From: PALSA-612 sp964595575
GTDB taxonomy: Bacteria; Actinomycetota; Thermoleophilia; Gaiellales; Gaiellaceae
DNA: 42,423 bases
Assembly (NCBI GenBank): GCA_964595575.1
Contig: CAZQRA010000023.1
Span: forward strand, 1-42,423
Direction of reading: 5' to 3'
Positions 1 through 7,092 of this stretch are shown here, piece by piece. Positions within the stretch are counted from its first letter, which is position 1. Each line of letters begins with the position of its first letter. The notes below the pieces were generated by a model. It ran no database searches, was not told where the DNA came from, and saw only the letters and a program-made list of their open reading frames with translations. Made by a program: the position numbers and the translations under genes.

Positions 1-22
1 ATCCGCTGATACTCCCCGCTCG

Positions 23-571
23 GTGGCTGACTACCTCCTCCCCATCGCCGACCGCAAGCCGCTCGCCTGGATCGTCCGCGAGCGGCGCACGGCCTTGCCC
101 GAGGGCCGGGCGGCGGAGGCAGCGGGGCTTGAGCCGGGCGATCGGCTGTTCCTGTACACGACCCGCGGCTGCTTCCGCAACCCCACGCGCGATCGCGGCC
201 GGGTGATCGCCTGCGCCTCCGTCGCTCGCCCGGCGCGCCGGCTGGAGCAGCCGGTTCGGTTCGGGGATCGCGCCTATCCCTACCTGGTCGAGCTTACGAT
301 CGAGCGGCTGGCGCCCCTTCGCCAGGGTCTCGAGCTGGCGCCGCTCGTGCCCCGACTGAGGGGGACGTTCCCCGACCCCGGCACCTGGACCGTCCGCATG
401 CGCCGGGCGCTCGTCCCGCTCGCGCCAGGCGACGCCGACCTGATCGCAGAGCTGCTCGAGCCACTGACGCGGCCCTACCGCCAGGCCCTGTCGGCCTACA
501 AGGAGCTCGCGCTCCTGCCCGCGGAGCCCGCCGCGACCGGCCGTAACGAGAACGAGAAGGAGGGACGATGA
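23..571 (+). CDS. EVE-domain (PUA-like) protein
   Basis: Small protein of about 182 residues resembling the EVE family, a PUA-like fold that binds modified bases in DNA or RNA. The N-terminus has the family pattern: a short beta strand (ADYLLPIAD), then a basic and acidic stretch, then GDRLFLYTTRGC and VIACASV, matching the strand that places the base pocket. The C-terminal third is Arg/Leu-rich. The GTG at 23 gives a sensible N-terminus, but the frame is open to the window edge, so a longer upstream start cannot be excluded. The stop overlaps the ATG of the DUF262 gene (ATGA), so the two are very likely translated together. Known: EVE domains often sit beside or fused to restriction nucleases. 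Inferred: this one supplies modified-DNA recognition for its partner. Assignment is by pattern, not alignment. Confidence 0.7.
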   Translation: MADYLLPIADRKPLAWIVRERRTALPEGRAAEAAGLEPGDRLFLYTTRGCFRNPTRDRGRVIACASVARPARRLEQPVRFGDRAYPYLVELTIERLAPLRQGLELAPLVPRLRGTFPDPGTWTVRMRRALVPLAPGDADLIAELLEPLTRPYRQALSAYKELALLPAEPAATGRNENEKEGR

Positions 572-2511
572 AAATCTCCACCATTCTCGACAACATCGAC
601 CAGGGCGCGATCGCGCTCCCCGAGTTCCAGCGCGGGTACGTCTGGAACAGAGCGCAGGTGCGGGGGCTTCTCCACTCCCTCTACCGCCGCTACCCCGTGG
701 GCGGCCTGCTCACCTGGCTCACGAAGACCGAGACGGCGGACGCGAGGGGCGACGGGGCGCTTCAGCCCGGCTACGTGTCGCTCTTGCTCGACGGACAGCA
801 GCGGATCACGAGCTTGTACGGGATCGCACGCGGGCATCCACCGAGGTTCTTCGAGGGGAACGCCGACGCCTTCACGGGGTTGCAGTTCCACCTCGTCGAC
901 GAGGTGTTCGAGTTCTTCCAGCCGGTGAAGATGAAGGACGATCCGCTCTGGATCGACGTGACCGCGGTCATGAGGCCGGGCGGCACCGAGGCCGTTATGG
1001 CCGAGCTGGGCAAGGTCGACCTCCCGCTTTCTCCGATGGTCGTCGCCGCGCGCATCCAACGTCTGCGCGACATTCTCGAGGTCGACCTCCACGTGGAGCA
1101 GCTGTCAGGCGAGGAGATGACGACCGACGTCGTCGTCGAGATCTTCAACCGAGTGAACTCCGGCGGCACCAAGCTCTCGAAGGGCGATCTGGCGCTGGCG
1201 CGGATCTGCGCCTCCTGGCCGGACGCGCGAGACGAGATGAAGCGCATGCTCGCCCGCTGGCGCCAGGCGGGCTTCTCGTTCAGCCTCGACTGGCTGCTTC
1301 GGAACGTCAACGCGATCCTCACCGGTCGCGCCGAGTTCTCCTACCTCGCCAACGTCGAGGTGAAGGCCTTCCAGAACGGCTTGGAGCGGGCCGGACGCGC
1401 GATCGACTCCCTCCTCAACCTCGTATCCGGCCGCCTCGGCCTCGATCACCATCGGGTGCTCGGCGGCTACGCGGCCTTTCCGCTCATGGCCCGCTACCTG
1501 GACGAGCGGAACGGCAAGCTTTCCGGGAAGAGGGAGCGGGACCGGCTCCTCTACTGGTACGTCAACTCCTTCCTCTGGGGCCGCTACGCAGGCTCCACCG
1601 AGACCGTCCTCAACGCCGACCTTGCCGCCCTCCGCGGAGAGGGCGACCCTCTCGACCGGCTGATCGCGCTCCTGCGTCAGTCGAGGGGAGACCTTCGCCT
1701 GACTCCCGACGACTTTCGCGGCTGGAGCAAGGGCGCCCGCTTCTACCCGCTCCTGTACATGCTGACACGGGTCTGCGAGGTGTGCGACTGGGGCACGGGC
1801 GTTCCGCTTCGCAACGAGCTCTTGGGGAAGCTCTCCGGGCTGGAGCTCCACCACATCTTCCCGAGAAGCCTCCTCTACGAGGCCGGCTACTCGCGGCCGC
1901 AGGTGAACGCGCTCGCCAACTTCACCTTCCTCACCAAGCAGACGAACCTCGAGGTGGCAAACCGCGACCCCGCGGAGTACATCCCTGAGTACGAGGATCG
2001 CCATCCAGGCGTTGTCGCCTCCCACTGGATCCCCATGGATCCGGAGCTGTGGCGTGTCGAGAACTACCTCGACTTCCTCGCCGAGCGCCGCCGCCTGCTC
2101 GCCGAGGCCGCCAACCGCTTCCTCGACGAGCTCGCCGGCGGGACGGCCCCGGAGGTCGAGGCCGGGGCGCCGGTCGTCGGGGCGGGCGCGCGGCTCGTCG
2201 CCGTCGAAGCCGAGGACGAGGAGACGCGTCTCGTCGCCGAGTGCCGCGACTGGGTCGTCGCCCAGGGCCTGGCACCCGGAATCGAGGAGTACGAGCTCGT
2301 CGACGAAGAGACCGGCGAGGCGCTCGCGATCCTCGACCTCGCCTGGCCGGAGGGGCTCCAGCTCGAGCTCACCGAGCCGGTGGCTCTGCTCTTGAACGAG
2401 CCGCCCGAGGTCGAGCGGGCCGCCGCCGCCCGAGGCTTCCGCTTCTTCACGACGGTGCCGGCGCTGAAAGCGTACGTCGAGACCGAGGTGCTCGGCGAGG
2501 CGGCGGCGTAG
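568..2511 (+). CDS. DUF262 / HNH (DUF1524-like) GmrSD-type protein
   Basis: Protein of 647 residues. The N-terminal DUF262 domain is shown by QRGYVW (residues 21-26) and DGQQRITSLYG (75-85), the ParB/sulfiredoxin-like nucleotide-binding core of GmrS-type proteins, plus the family motif NRVNSGGTKLSKGDLALAR. A His-Me finger/HNH nuclease region follows, with LELHHIFPRS (His428-His429) and NALANFTFLTKQTN. A C-terminal domain of about 100 residues (from about 540) containing LDLAWPEG and PVALLLNEPPEV is unfamiliar to me. The ATG overlaps the upstream EVE gene and is preceded by AGAAGGAGGG, a good ribosome-binding site. Known: DUF262-DUF1524 proteins include the type IV restriction enzyme GmrSD, which cuts modified phage DNA and couples NTP hydrolysis to cleavage. 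Both domains look intact here, so an active enzyme is likely. Confidence 0.85.
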   Translation: MKISTILDNIDQGAIALPEFQRGYVWNRAQVRGLLHSLYRRYPVGGLLTWLTKTETADARGDGALQPGYVSLLLDGQQRITSLYGIARGHPPRFFEGNADAFTGLQFHLVDEVFEFFQPVKMKDDPLWIDVTAVMRPGGTEAVMAELGKVDLPLSPMVVAARIQRLRDILEVDLHVEQLSGEEMTTDVVVEIFNRVNSGGTKLSKGDLALARICASWPDARDEMKRMLARWRQAGFSFSLDWLLRNVNAILTGRAEFSYLANVEVKAFQNGLERAGRAIDSLLNLVSGRLGLDHHRVLGGYAAFPLMARYLDERNGKLSGKRERDRLLYWYVNSFLWGRYAGSTETVLNADLAALRGEGDPLDRLIALLRQSRGDLRLTPDDFRGWSKGARFYPLLYMLTRVCEVCDWGTGVPLRNELLGKLSGLELHHIFPRSLLYEAGYSRPQVNALANFTFLTKQTNLEVANRDPAEYIPEYEDRHPGVVASHWIPMDPELWRVENYLDFLAERRRLLAEAANRFLDELAGGTAPEVEAGAPVVGAGARLVAVEAEDEETRLVAECRDWVVAQGLAPGIEEYELVDEETGEALAILDLAWPEGLQLELTEPVALLLNEPPEVERAAAARGFRFFTTVPALKAYVETEVLGEAAA

Positions 2512-2538
2512 CCCCTCGTGTGCTCGCGTTCGGTCGCT

Positions 2539-2955
2539 TCAGCTCTGCCCGGGGAGGGCGAGCGTCTCGAGGCGCTCGGCCTTTGCGACGGCGAGGACGT
2601 CTGGGTCTGCGGTGGCGATGCGGTCGGCGGGTCGCGCCGACGCGATCAGGACGGCGTCGGCGAGGGAGATCGGCCGTGAGGAGCGGTGGTAGTGCCTGGC
2701 CCGGATCTCCGCGGCCCGCTGTGCGACGGCAACGTCAAGCGCAACCGTCGCCAACGGCCCCTCGAGGAGGGGCCAGACGACCTCGACCGTGCGGGCGATC
2801 GGGACGCCGTGGAGACGCTCGAGGACGTCCAGCACCTCGACGAGATTAGCTGTTGCCACTGCGGCGTCGCCTTCGCGCAGGATCGCGCGTACCTGCGGGG
2901 TCGCTGGCCCTCCGACGAGAAAGGCAATCAGGGCGTAGGCGTCGAGCAGCGTCAC
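2539..2955 (-). CDS. vapC: VapC-family PIN-domain ribonuclease toxin
   Basis: PIN-domain protein of 138 residues with the acidic quartet of VapC toxins: Asp5 in TLLDAYAL, Glu40 in NLVEV, Asp100 in SLADAVLIA and Asp117 in ATADPDV. These residues bind Mg2+/Mn2+ for RNA cleavage. The GTG start at 2955 overlaps the antitoxin stop codon (GTGA), the usual order and coupling of vapBC operons. It converges with the DUF262 gene, only 27 nt away. Known: VapC toxins cleave tRNA or rRNA and are held inactive by the cognate antitoxin. The target of this one cannot be read from sequence. Confidence 0.88.
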   Translation of the reverse strand: MTLLDAYALIAFLVGGPATPQVRAILREGDAAVATANLVEVLDVLERLHGVPIARTVEVVWPLLEGPLATVALDVAVAQRAAEIRARHYHRSSRPISLADAVLIASARPADRIATADPDVLAVAKAERLETLALPGQS

Positions 2956-3203
2956 CGGCTCCGCCGCGTCTCGGCTGCCCGCTCGGCGTCGCGGGCTGCG
3001 CGGCGAAGCCGGGCAAGGTCGAGCGCGCCCAGCTCTTCGGCGAGCGCACCCTCGGCGGCCGCGATCGGGTCATCCGGCGCCGGCTCGAGAACGATGCGAT
3101 CGCCCTGGTCGTCGAGCGCGACGGTCGAGGTGCCCCAGCGACGCCGGATCGAGGCCGGGATCGAGATCTGCCCGCCCTTCGAGATTCTCAAGCGTACTTT
3201 CAT
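2952..3203 (-). CDS. vapB: AbrB/MazE-type antitoxin (VapB)
   Basis: Protein of 83 residues. The N-terminal half is an AbrB/SpoVT swapped-hairpin DNA-binding domain (VRLRISKGGQISIPASIRRR, then DRIVLEP). The C-terminal half is an Ala/Arg/Glu helix typical of the toxin-wrapping tail. Three in-frame ATGs lie close together at 3221, 3209 and 3203. I chose 3203 because a TAGGCT -10 hexamer (3212-3217, minus strand) ends 8 nt before it, matching the leaderless arrangement elsewhere in this window, and because family members usually start directly at this beta strand. Its stop overlaps the vapC start. Such antitoxins normally repress their own promoter together with the toxin. Confidence 0.8.
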   Translation of the reverse strand: MKVRLRISKGGQISIPASIRRRWGTSTVALDDQGDRIVLEPAPDDPIAAAEGALAEELGALDLARLRRAARDAERAAETRRSR

Positions 3204-3211
3204 GTGCATGG

Positions 3212-3217
3212 AGCCTA
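3212..3217 (-). promoter_or_regulatory. Leaderless -10 element of vapBC
   Basis: TAGGCT on the minus strand, 8 nt before the ATG at 3203. It matches the actinobacterial TANNNT -10 consensus and implies a transcript beginning at or next to the start codon. Confidence 0.5.
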
Positions 3218-3410
3218 TCATGAGGCGCAGCTCGGAATGGGTACCACCCCGGGGAGCTCTTCTGCGGCCTCCCGACGGTGGGGGTGGTGACGGAGAACCT
3301 GCGCGCGGCCGGGGTCGAGCTCTGAGCGAAGGCTCGCGGACGAGCAGGCCCGCGGGCCGGCCGGCGGCGGAGGAGGGTCGGTCGATCGCCGGCGATCCCT
3401 CCTCCGCCAC

Positions 3411-3416
3411 TACCCT
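3411..3416 (+). promoter_or_regulatory. Leaderless -10 element of yjbQ
   Basis: TACCCT with exactly 6 nt to the ATG at 3423, so transcription should start at the A of the start codon. No Shine-Dalgarno sequence lies between. Confidence 0.55.
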
Positions 3417-3422
3417 CTCTGC

Positions 3423-3839
3423 ATGACCCACGCCACCGACTACCTCTGGCTCGAGACCCCTAACAGGCGCGACTACGTCAACATCACCGAGCGGGTGGAG
3501 GAGTTCGTGCGCCGCTCGGGCATCCGCCACGGGCTCTGCCTGGTATCGCCCATGCACATCACCGCGGCCGTGTTCGTCAACGACGCCGAGCCCGGCCTGC
3601 TCCAGGACATCGACGACTGGCTGGAGCGGCTGGCCCCCCACGAGCCTGTGTCGGCCTACCGGCACAACGTGGGCGAGGACAACGCCGCCGCGCACCTGAA
3701 GCGGCATCTCCTGTCGCACCAGGTCGTGCTCCCCATCACCGACGGCCGGCTCGACCTGGGGCCATGGGAGCAGGTCTTCTACGCCGAGCTCGACGGGCGC
3801 CGGCGCAAGCGGGTGGTGCTGAAGGCGATCGGGGAGTAG
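3423..3839 (+). CDS. yjbQ: YjbQ family protein (UPF0047)
   Basis: Protein of 138 residues, the usual length of the YjbQ/UPF0047 family. It has the conserved core SPMHITAAVFVND and the signature HNVGEDNAAAHLKRHLL followed by PITDGRLDLGPWEQVFYAE. The His and Asp/Asn residues of this signature form the family's metal-binding pocket. Homologues have been reported to have weak thiamine-phosphate synthase activity (YjbQ of E. coli), but the physiological role remains unsettled. It stands alone, with its own leaderless promoter, followed by a hairpin at 3850-3878 and a tRNA on the other strand. Confidence 0.88.
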   Translation: MTHATDYLWLETPNRRDYVNITERVEEFVRRSGIRHGLCLVSPMHITAAVFVNDAEPGLLQDIDDWLERLAPHEPVSAYRHNVGEDNAAAHLKRHLLSHQVVLPITDGRLDLGPWEQVFYAELDGRRRKRVVLKAIGE

Positions 3840-3849
3840 CGCTCTACCC

Positions 3850-3878
3850 CTCTGCCCGCGGGCGGCCCGGCTGCAGAG
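3850..3878 (+). terminator. Possible terminator hairpin after yjbQ
   Basis: Inverted repeat CTCTGC/GCAGAG (3850-3855 with 3873-3878) and a GC-rich interior, 11 nt after the yjbQ stop. It has no T-tract, so termination is only suggested by position. Confidence 0.35.
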
Positions 3879-3917
3879 CGCCCGATTCAGGGGACACCGA
3901 GGGCGAGCGCCGGCTGA

Positions 3918-3988
3918 AGCGGGCGGCGGGAATCGAACCCGCGCGACCAGCTTGGAAGGCTGGGGCTCTACCACTGAGCTACGCCCGC
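3918..3988 (-). tRNA. tRNA-Gly (anticodon TCC)
   Basis: Full cloverleaf on the minus strand. The 7-bp acceptor GCGGGCG/CGCCCGC pairs 3982-3988 with 3919-3925, and the discriminator U at 3918 is usual for tRNA-Gly. The D arm is GCTCAGTGGTAGAGC, the anticodon stem-loop is CCAGC-CTTCCAA-GCTGG (anticodon TCC, reads GGA) and the T arm is CGGGTTCGATTCCCG. The 3' CCA is not encoded, so the CCA-adding enzyme at 21790-22863 would be needed. Confidence 0.95.
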
Positions 3989-4042
3989 GTCTCCTCGCAT
4001 CCTAGCCACGCTCGGTAGCGACTTCGTCGAGGGACGGTAGCG

Positions 4043-4048
4043 TAGGCT
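4043..4048 (+). promoter_or_regulatory. Leaderless -10 element of the ctaG-like gene
   Basis: TAGGCT with 6 nt to the GTG at 4055. The identical hexamer and spacing recur before the SDR gene at 20239. Confidence 0.55.
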
Positions 4049-4054
4049 GGCGCG

Positions 4055-4843
4055 GTGAGGCCCGATCCCTACGCCTGGCAGCTCGACCTGGACGCGGTGG
4101 TGGTGGTCTCCCTCGTGGCTGGGGGCTACGCCCTCGCCCTCCGGGGCTGCCCTGTCGAGGGCCGGCGGCTCGGCGCCCTGGCGGCCGGGCTCGGCCTCGT
4201 CCTCGTCTCCCACCTGAGCCCGCTTGCCGCCATCGCCAACCACTACCTCCTCTCCGCCCACCTGCTCCAGAACGTGATCCTGGCCGAGTGGGTGCCCGCC
4301 TTGGTGGTGTGGAGCCTCCCGCCCGCCCTGGCCGGCCGGCTGGCGATGCTTCCCGGCGCCCGCCTCCTCACCCAACCGGCCCTGGCGCTACCGATCTGGG
4401 CCCTCACCTACCTCCTCTGGCACCTGCCCTGGCCCTACGACGCCGCCCTCGAGCACCAATCGACCCTCCTCCACCTCGAGCACGCCTGCTACTTCGCGAG
4501 CGGCGTCCTCCTTTGGTGGCCGATCCTGCAGGCGCAGCCCCACGCCCTCGGCCCCGGAGCCAAGGCCGTCTACCTCGCCTGCGCCTTCGTGCTGGCAAGC
4601 CCTCTGGGGCTCGTCCTGTCGCTCCTTTCGGTCCCCGCCTACGACTTCTACGCGGCCGGGCCGGGCCTGTGGGGACTCTCCCCCTTGGCCGATCAGCAGA
4701 TCGGAGGCGTGAGCATGACCGTGGAGGAGGCTTCGCTCTTCGCTGCCCTGGGCGCCTACTACCTCCGATCCTTCCTCCGGGCCGAGGAGGGCGCCGACGT
4801 CCTCGCCCTCCCCACCAGGGCCCCTACTTCAAGCAGCCGGTGA
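4055..4843 (+). CDS. CtaG-like integral membrane protein (caa3-type oxidase assembly)
   Basis: Polytopic membrane protein of 262 residues with about six to seven hydrophobic segments. It resembles the caa3_CtaG family: an early segment with SHLSPLAAIANHYLLSAHLLQNV, then LPIWALTYLLWHLPWPYDAAL, then LLHLEHACYFASGVLLWWPIL, and a late GGVSMTVEEASLFAALG. The several His residues near membrane boundaries are characteristic, and in CtaG relatives they are thought to aid copper delivery to cytochrome c oxidase. The GTG start is fixed by the -10 element 6 nt upstream. Its 3' end overlaps the convergent lipoprotein gene by 20 nt. No oxidase subunits lie in this window. Confidence 0.75.
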   Translation: MRPDPYAWQLDLDAVVVVSLVAGGYALALRGCPVEGRRLGALAAGLGLVLVSHLSPLAAIANHYLLSAHLLQNVILAEWVPALVVWSLPPALAGRLAMLPGARLLTQPALALPIWALTYLLWHLPWPYDAALEHQSTLLHLEHACYFASGVLLWWPILQAQPHALGPGAKAVYLACAFVLASPLGLVLSLLSVPAYDFYAAGPGLWGLSPLADQQIGGVSMTVEEASLFAALGAYYLRSFLRAEEGADVLALPTRAPTSSSR

Positions 4844-5282
4844 CGGCCTGCTCGTGCTCGGGGCGGGGGTGGGCCCGCCACAGGAGGACGGCGTTTCGGC
4901 GCGGCCGGAGGATGTCCTCGATGCCGATGGTGCGACCCCGAAAGCGCCGGTACGCGGAGGCGATCCGCTCCGCTTCCTCCTCGTCTTGGCCGAAGGAGAT
5001 GACGACGGCGTTGCCCGGCATACGCACCTCCACCGCCCCCCCGAGGGCGCTGGCGGCTACGACGTCCGTGGCCGGGGGCGGGCCCAGGCGCAGGCCGGGC
5101 TGGCCCGCCAGGCACTGGCGCGTCTTGGCCAGGGTGAGCCGGCCGGGCCCGCCGCAGCCGGCGAGGACGAGGGCCATGGCCGAGGTCGCGACCAGGGGGT
5201 AGGCGAGGCGCCCGCCTGTCCCCCGGGCGAGCGAGGAGAAGGTCGCAAATTGCGAGAAATTTCTTCTTCCTTGCTCTTGCAT
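4824..5282 (-). CDS. Predicted lipoprotein, function unknown
   Basis: Protein of 152 residues with a lipobox (ALVLAGC, Cys at about residue 43) after a hydrophobic segment, so it is probably diacylglycerol-anchored. The mature part includes EVRMPGNAVVISFGQDEEEAERIASAYRRF, split as a beta strand and a helix, but I recognise no family. The start is uncertain: the ATG at 5282 gives an unusually long 27-residue N-terminal tail before the hydrophobic core, and a TAGCCT hexamer (5286-5291, minus) ends only 3 nt upstream of it. The only later in-frame ATG lies too close to the lipobox. The gene converges on the ctaG-like gene and overlaps it by 20 nt. Confidence 0.6.
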   Translation of the reverse strand: MQEQGRRNFSQFATFSSLARGTGGRLAYPLVATSAMALVLAGCGGPGRLTLAKTRQCLAGQPGLRLGPPPATDVVAASALGGAVEVRMPGNAVVISFGQDEEEAERIASAYRRFRGRTIGIEDILRPRRNAVLLWRAHPRPEHEQAVTGCLK

Positions 5283-5434
5283 CCCAGGCTAGAACGTCCT
5301 AGTCTCCCTCCTGCGCCGAGCACGGGGCGCAAGTAGGGCGAAGCTCCACCGGGCGGCTCTACGGGCAACCGGACAGTCGGTCGGTCGAGTGGACGAAAGC
5401 GTTACCGGCTCGGCGAATTCGTGGTCCAACCCGG

Positions 5435-6304
5435 TCACGCTAAAGCATGCTCGCCCAGCCAGGAAGGGAGCATGCGGTCGAGCTCGGCCCGCTCGTCGGT
5501 GGTGAGCCCGCGCAGGGGAGGTCGCACGTCCTCCCTCACGGGGACCCCTCGCAGCGCCAGCACCCGCTTGAGGGCGGCGTGCCTGGGGAAGCGCTCGATG
5601 GCGGCCCGCAGGTCGCCAAGCCGCTGCGAGCGCTCGGGGACCGGCTCGCGCACGGCGGCGGCCACCAGCTCGGGGAAGGCCGTGGCCAAGGCCGACACGG
5701 CTCCCACCGCGCCGTGCTGGATCCCCTGGGCGATGAGCCCCTCGGGCCCCACGAAGATGTCCAGGCCGTCGATGAGGTAGGGCTGGAAACGCTCCCAGGG
5801 GGTGTCGGAGACCTTCATGCCGGCCAGGTTGGGGGCCAGCTCCTTGAGCCGCTCCACCGTCGTCGGCGGTACCGGGTAGCCGCTCGTGCGCTCGAACTCG
5901 TAGACGTAGAAGGGAACGGGGGCGCAGGCCGCTGCCGCCGCCCGGAAGTGGGCGAGCAGGGCGGGCTCGTCCAGCCGGAAGTAGGGGGGCGCGATCACCG
6001 CCACCGCGTCCGCGCCCGCCTCGGCGGCGTGGGCGGCGAGAGCGACGGTGTCCCGGGTCGTCTGGGCCCCGCAGTGGACGGCCACCTGGAGCCGGCCGGA
6101 GGCCACCTCCAGGAAGAGCTCGGCCGCCCGCTTTCGCTCCTCGACCTCGAGGAGGATGCCCTCGCCGGTCGTCCCCAGGGCCAGGATCCCGCTCAGCCCA
6201 CCGGCCGCCAGGAAGTCCACGAGGGGCGCGAACGCAACCTCGTCGAGGGCGTCGCCCCCGTCCTTGAGCGGCGTGGCCGCGGCTGCCAGGGCTCCTGAGA
6301 TCAC
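5435..6304 (-). CDS. DapA/NAL-superfamily class I aldolase (dihydrodipicolinate synthase-like)
   Basis: TIM-barrel aldolase of 289 residues. It carries GTTGEG (44-49, substrate carboxylate binding), the Schiff-base lysine Lys164 in GMKVSD and a Tyr135 in the active-site strand. The tyrosine motif reads YEFERTSG where true DapA proteins have a YNVPSRTG-type sequence, so lysine biosynthesis is unlikely to be its only or actual role. Other superfamily members cleave or make 2-keto-3-deoxy sugar acids, N-acetylneuraminate or hydroxyproline derivatives. The gene follows the M15 peptidase gene by 9 nt on the same strand. A TAGGGT hexamer overlapping that gene's stop codon lies 6 nt before this GTG start. 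Family is certain; substrate is not. Confidence 0.8.
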   Translation of the reverse strand: MISGALAAAATPLKDGGDALDEVAFAPLVDFLAAGGLSGILALGTTGEGILLEVEERKRAAELFLEVASGRLQVAVHCGAQTTRDTVALAAHAAEAGADAVAVIAPPYFRLDEPALLAHFRAAAAACAPVPFYVYEFERTSGYPVPPTTVERLKELAPNLAGMKVSDTPWERFQPYLIDGLDIFVGPEGLIAQGIQHGAVGAVSALATAFPELVAAAVREPVPERSQRLGDLRAAIERFPRHAALKRVLALRGVPVREDVRPPLRGLTTDERAELDRMLPSWLGEHALA

Positions 6305-6310
6305 CCCCTC

Positions 6311-6316
6311 ACCCTA
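6311..6316 (-). promoter_or_regulatory. Leaderless -10 element of the aldolase gene, embedded in the upstream stop codon
   Basis: TAGGGT on the minus strand, 6 nt before the GTG at 6304. Its first three bases are the TAG stop of the M15 peptidase gene. The intervening GAGGGG could also act as a Shine-Dalgarno, so coupling is an alternative. Confidence 0.4.
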
Positions 6317-6964
6317 GCGACCGCTGGCCGAGAAGTGCTGGTAGTCCCGCACCCTCCCCTTCCAGTCGCCGCCCCAGCCCCAGCCGACGGCCCGGAAGGC
6401 GCGCACGAGGACGCCCCCGGGGAGCGCCATCCCCGGCCGCGCCCGCGAGCGGTCGAGGTAGGGACGACTGCGGGCGTGGTAGACGCGGCCTCCCTCGACG
6501 TAGGGGTTCTCGATGGGGTTGACGTCGACGGCTCTGCCGTAGGCGTGCTCCGACCATCGCCCGGAGCCGGTGGCGCGGCGGCAGTTGAAGGCGGAGGTGT
6601 TGTCGGCCTCGATGGAGCGGAAGTCGCTCCCCCCGTAGGCCTCGATGGGGCGCATGCGCCGGATGGGGAACCGGGCCTGGAAGAGGCGGCGAAACACGGC
6701 CAGAAGCGGCCTCGCCGCGGAGGCGTGGACGACCAGGCGACCGCGGTGAAGACGGCCGTCGAACCCCCAGTGGGAGACGACGAGGAGGCGCAACTCCTCC
6801 AAGCCCACCGGGCAGCCGGGCCGCCAGGACACCCCCTCCATGGCCGCCCGCTCGGCAGGAGCGAGGGGCCGCGCCGCTCCCCGGAAGACGGGCCCGGGGG
6901 CCGCCGCCCCCTCCGCCAGGGCGACCCCGAGGCAGGCAAGAGCGGCCACTGCCACCGTCCGCAT
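6314..6964 (-). CDS. Secreted M15-family peptidase (D-Ala-D-Ala carboxypeptidase/endolysin-like)
   Basis: Protein of 216 residues with an N-terminal signal segment (VAVAALACLGVALAEGAAA). The mature domain has the zinc ligands of the M15 family: His140 and Asp147 in SEHAYGRAVDVN and His210 in DYQHFSA. A further His lies in VVSHWGF. Known: M15C enzymes such as CwlK and extensin-like relatives cut peptidoglycan stem peptides, so cell-wall remodelling outside the membrane is likely. The ATG is only 3 nt beyond the 3' end of tRNA-Pro. There is therefore no room for an independent leader, and the message probably derives from the tRNA transcript. Confidence 0.85.
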   Translation of the reverse strand: MRTVAVAALACLGVALAEGAAAPGPVFRGAARPLAPAERAAMEGVSWRPGCPVGLEELRLLVVSHWGFDGRLHRGRLVVHASAARPLLAVFRRLFQARFPIRRMRPIEAYGGSDFRSIEADNTSAFNCRRATGSGRWSEHAYGRAVDVNPIENPYVEGGRVYHARSRPYLDRSRARPGMALPGGVLVRAFRAVGWGWGGDWKGRVRDYQHFSASGR

Positions 6965-6967
6965 CAG

Positions 6968-7041
6968 TCGGGACGGGCAGATTCGAACTGCCGGCCTCCT
7001 GCTCCCAAAGCAGGCGCGCTACCAGGCTGCGCCACGTCCCG
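6968..7041 (-). tRNA. tRNA-Pro (anticodon TGG)
   Basis: Cloverleaf on the minus strand: acceptor CGGGACG/CGTCCCG (7035-7041 with 6969-6975), discriminator A at 6968, D arm GCGCAGCCTGGTAGCGC, anticodon stem-loop CCTGC-TTTGGGA-GCAGG and T arm GGCAGTTCGAATCTGCC. The CCA end is not encoded; the next bases are CTG then the ATG of the M15 gene. Confidence 0.95.
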
Positions 7042-7078
7042 TCCTCGGCAGTGTACGCCCTGACGCCGACGCCGACGC

Positions 7079-7084
7079 TAGGCT
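7079..7084 (+). promoter_or_regulatory. Leaderless -10 element of the EamA gene
   Basis: TAGGCT, 8 nt before the GTG at 7093. It supports that start over the GTG at 7051, which lies upstream of the promoter. Confidence 0.5.
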
Positions 7085-7092
7085 CAGCCGCC

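Noticed and set aside
568..2511. Mobile element or phage remnant around the EVE-DUF262-vapBC patch
   Set aside because: No integrase, transposase, flanking repeats or base-composition change is visible, though the left edge is cut by the window.
3204..3974. Long minus-strand frame joined to the antitoxin, crossing tRNA-Gly and yjbQ
   Set aside because: Only the last 83 residues resemble a protein family; the rest is antisense to yjbQ and the tRNA.
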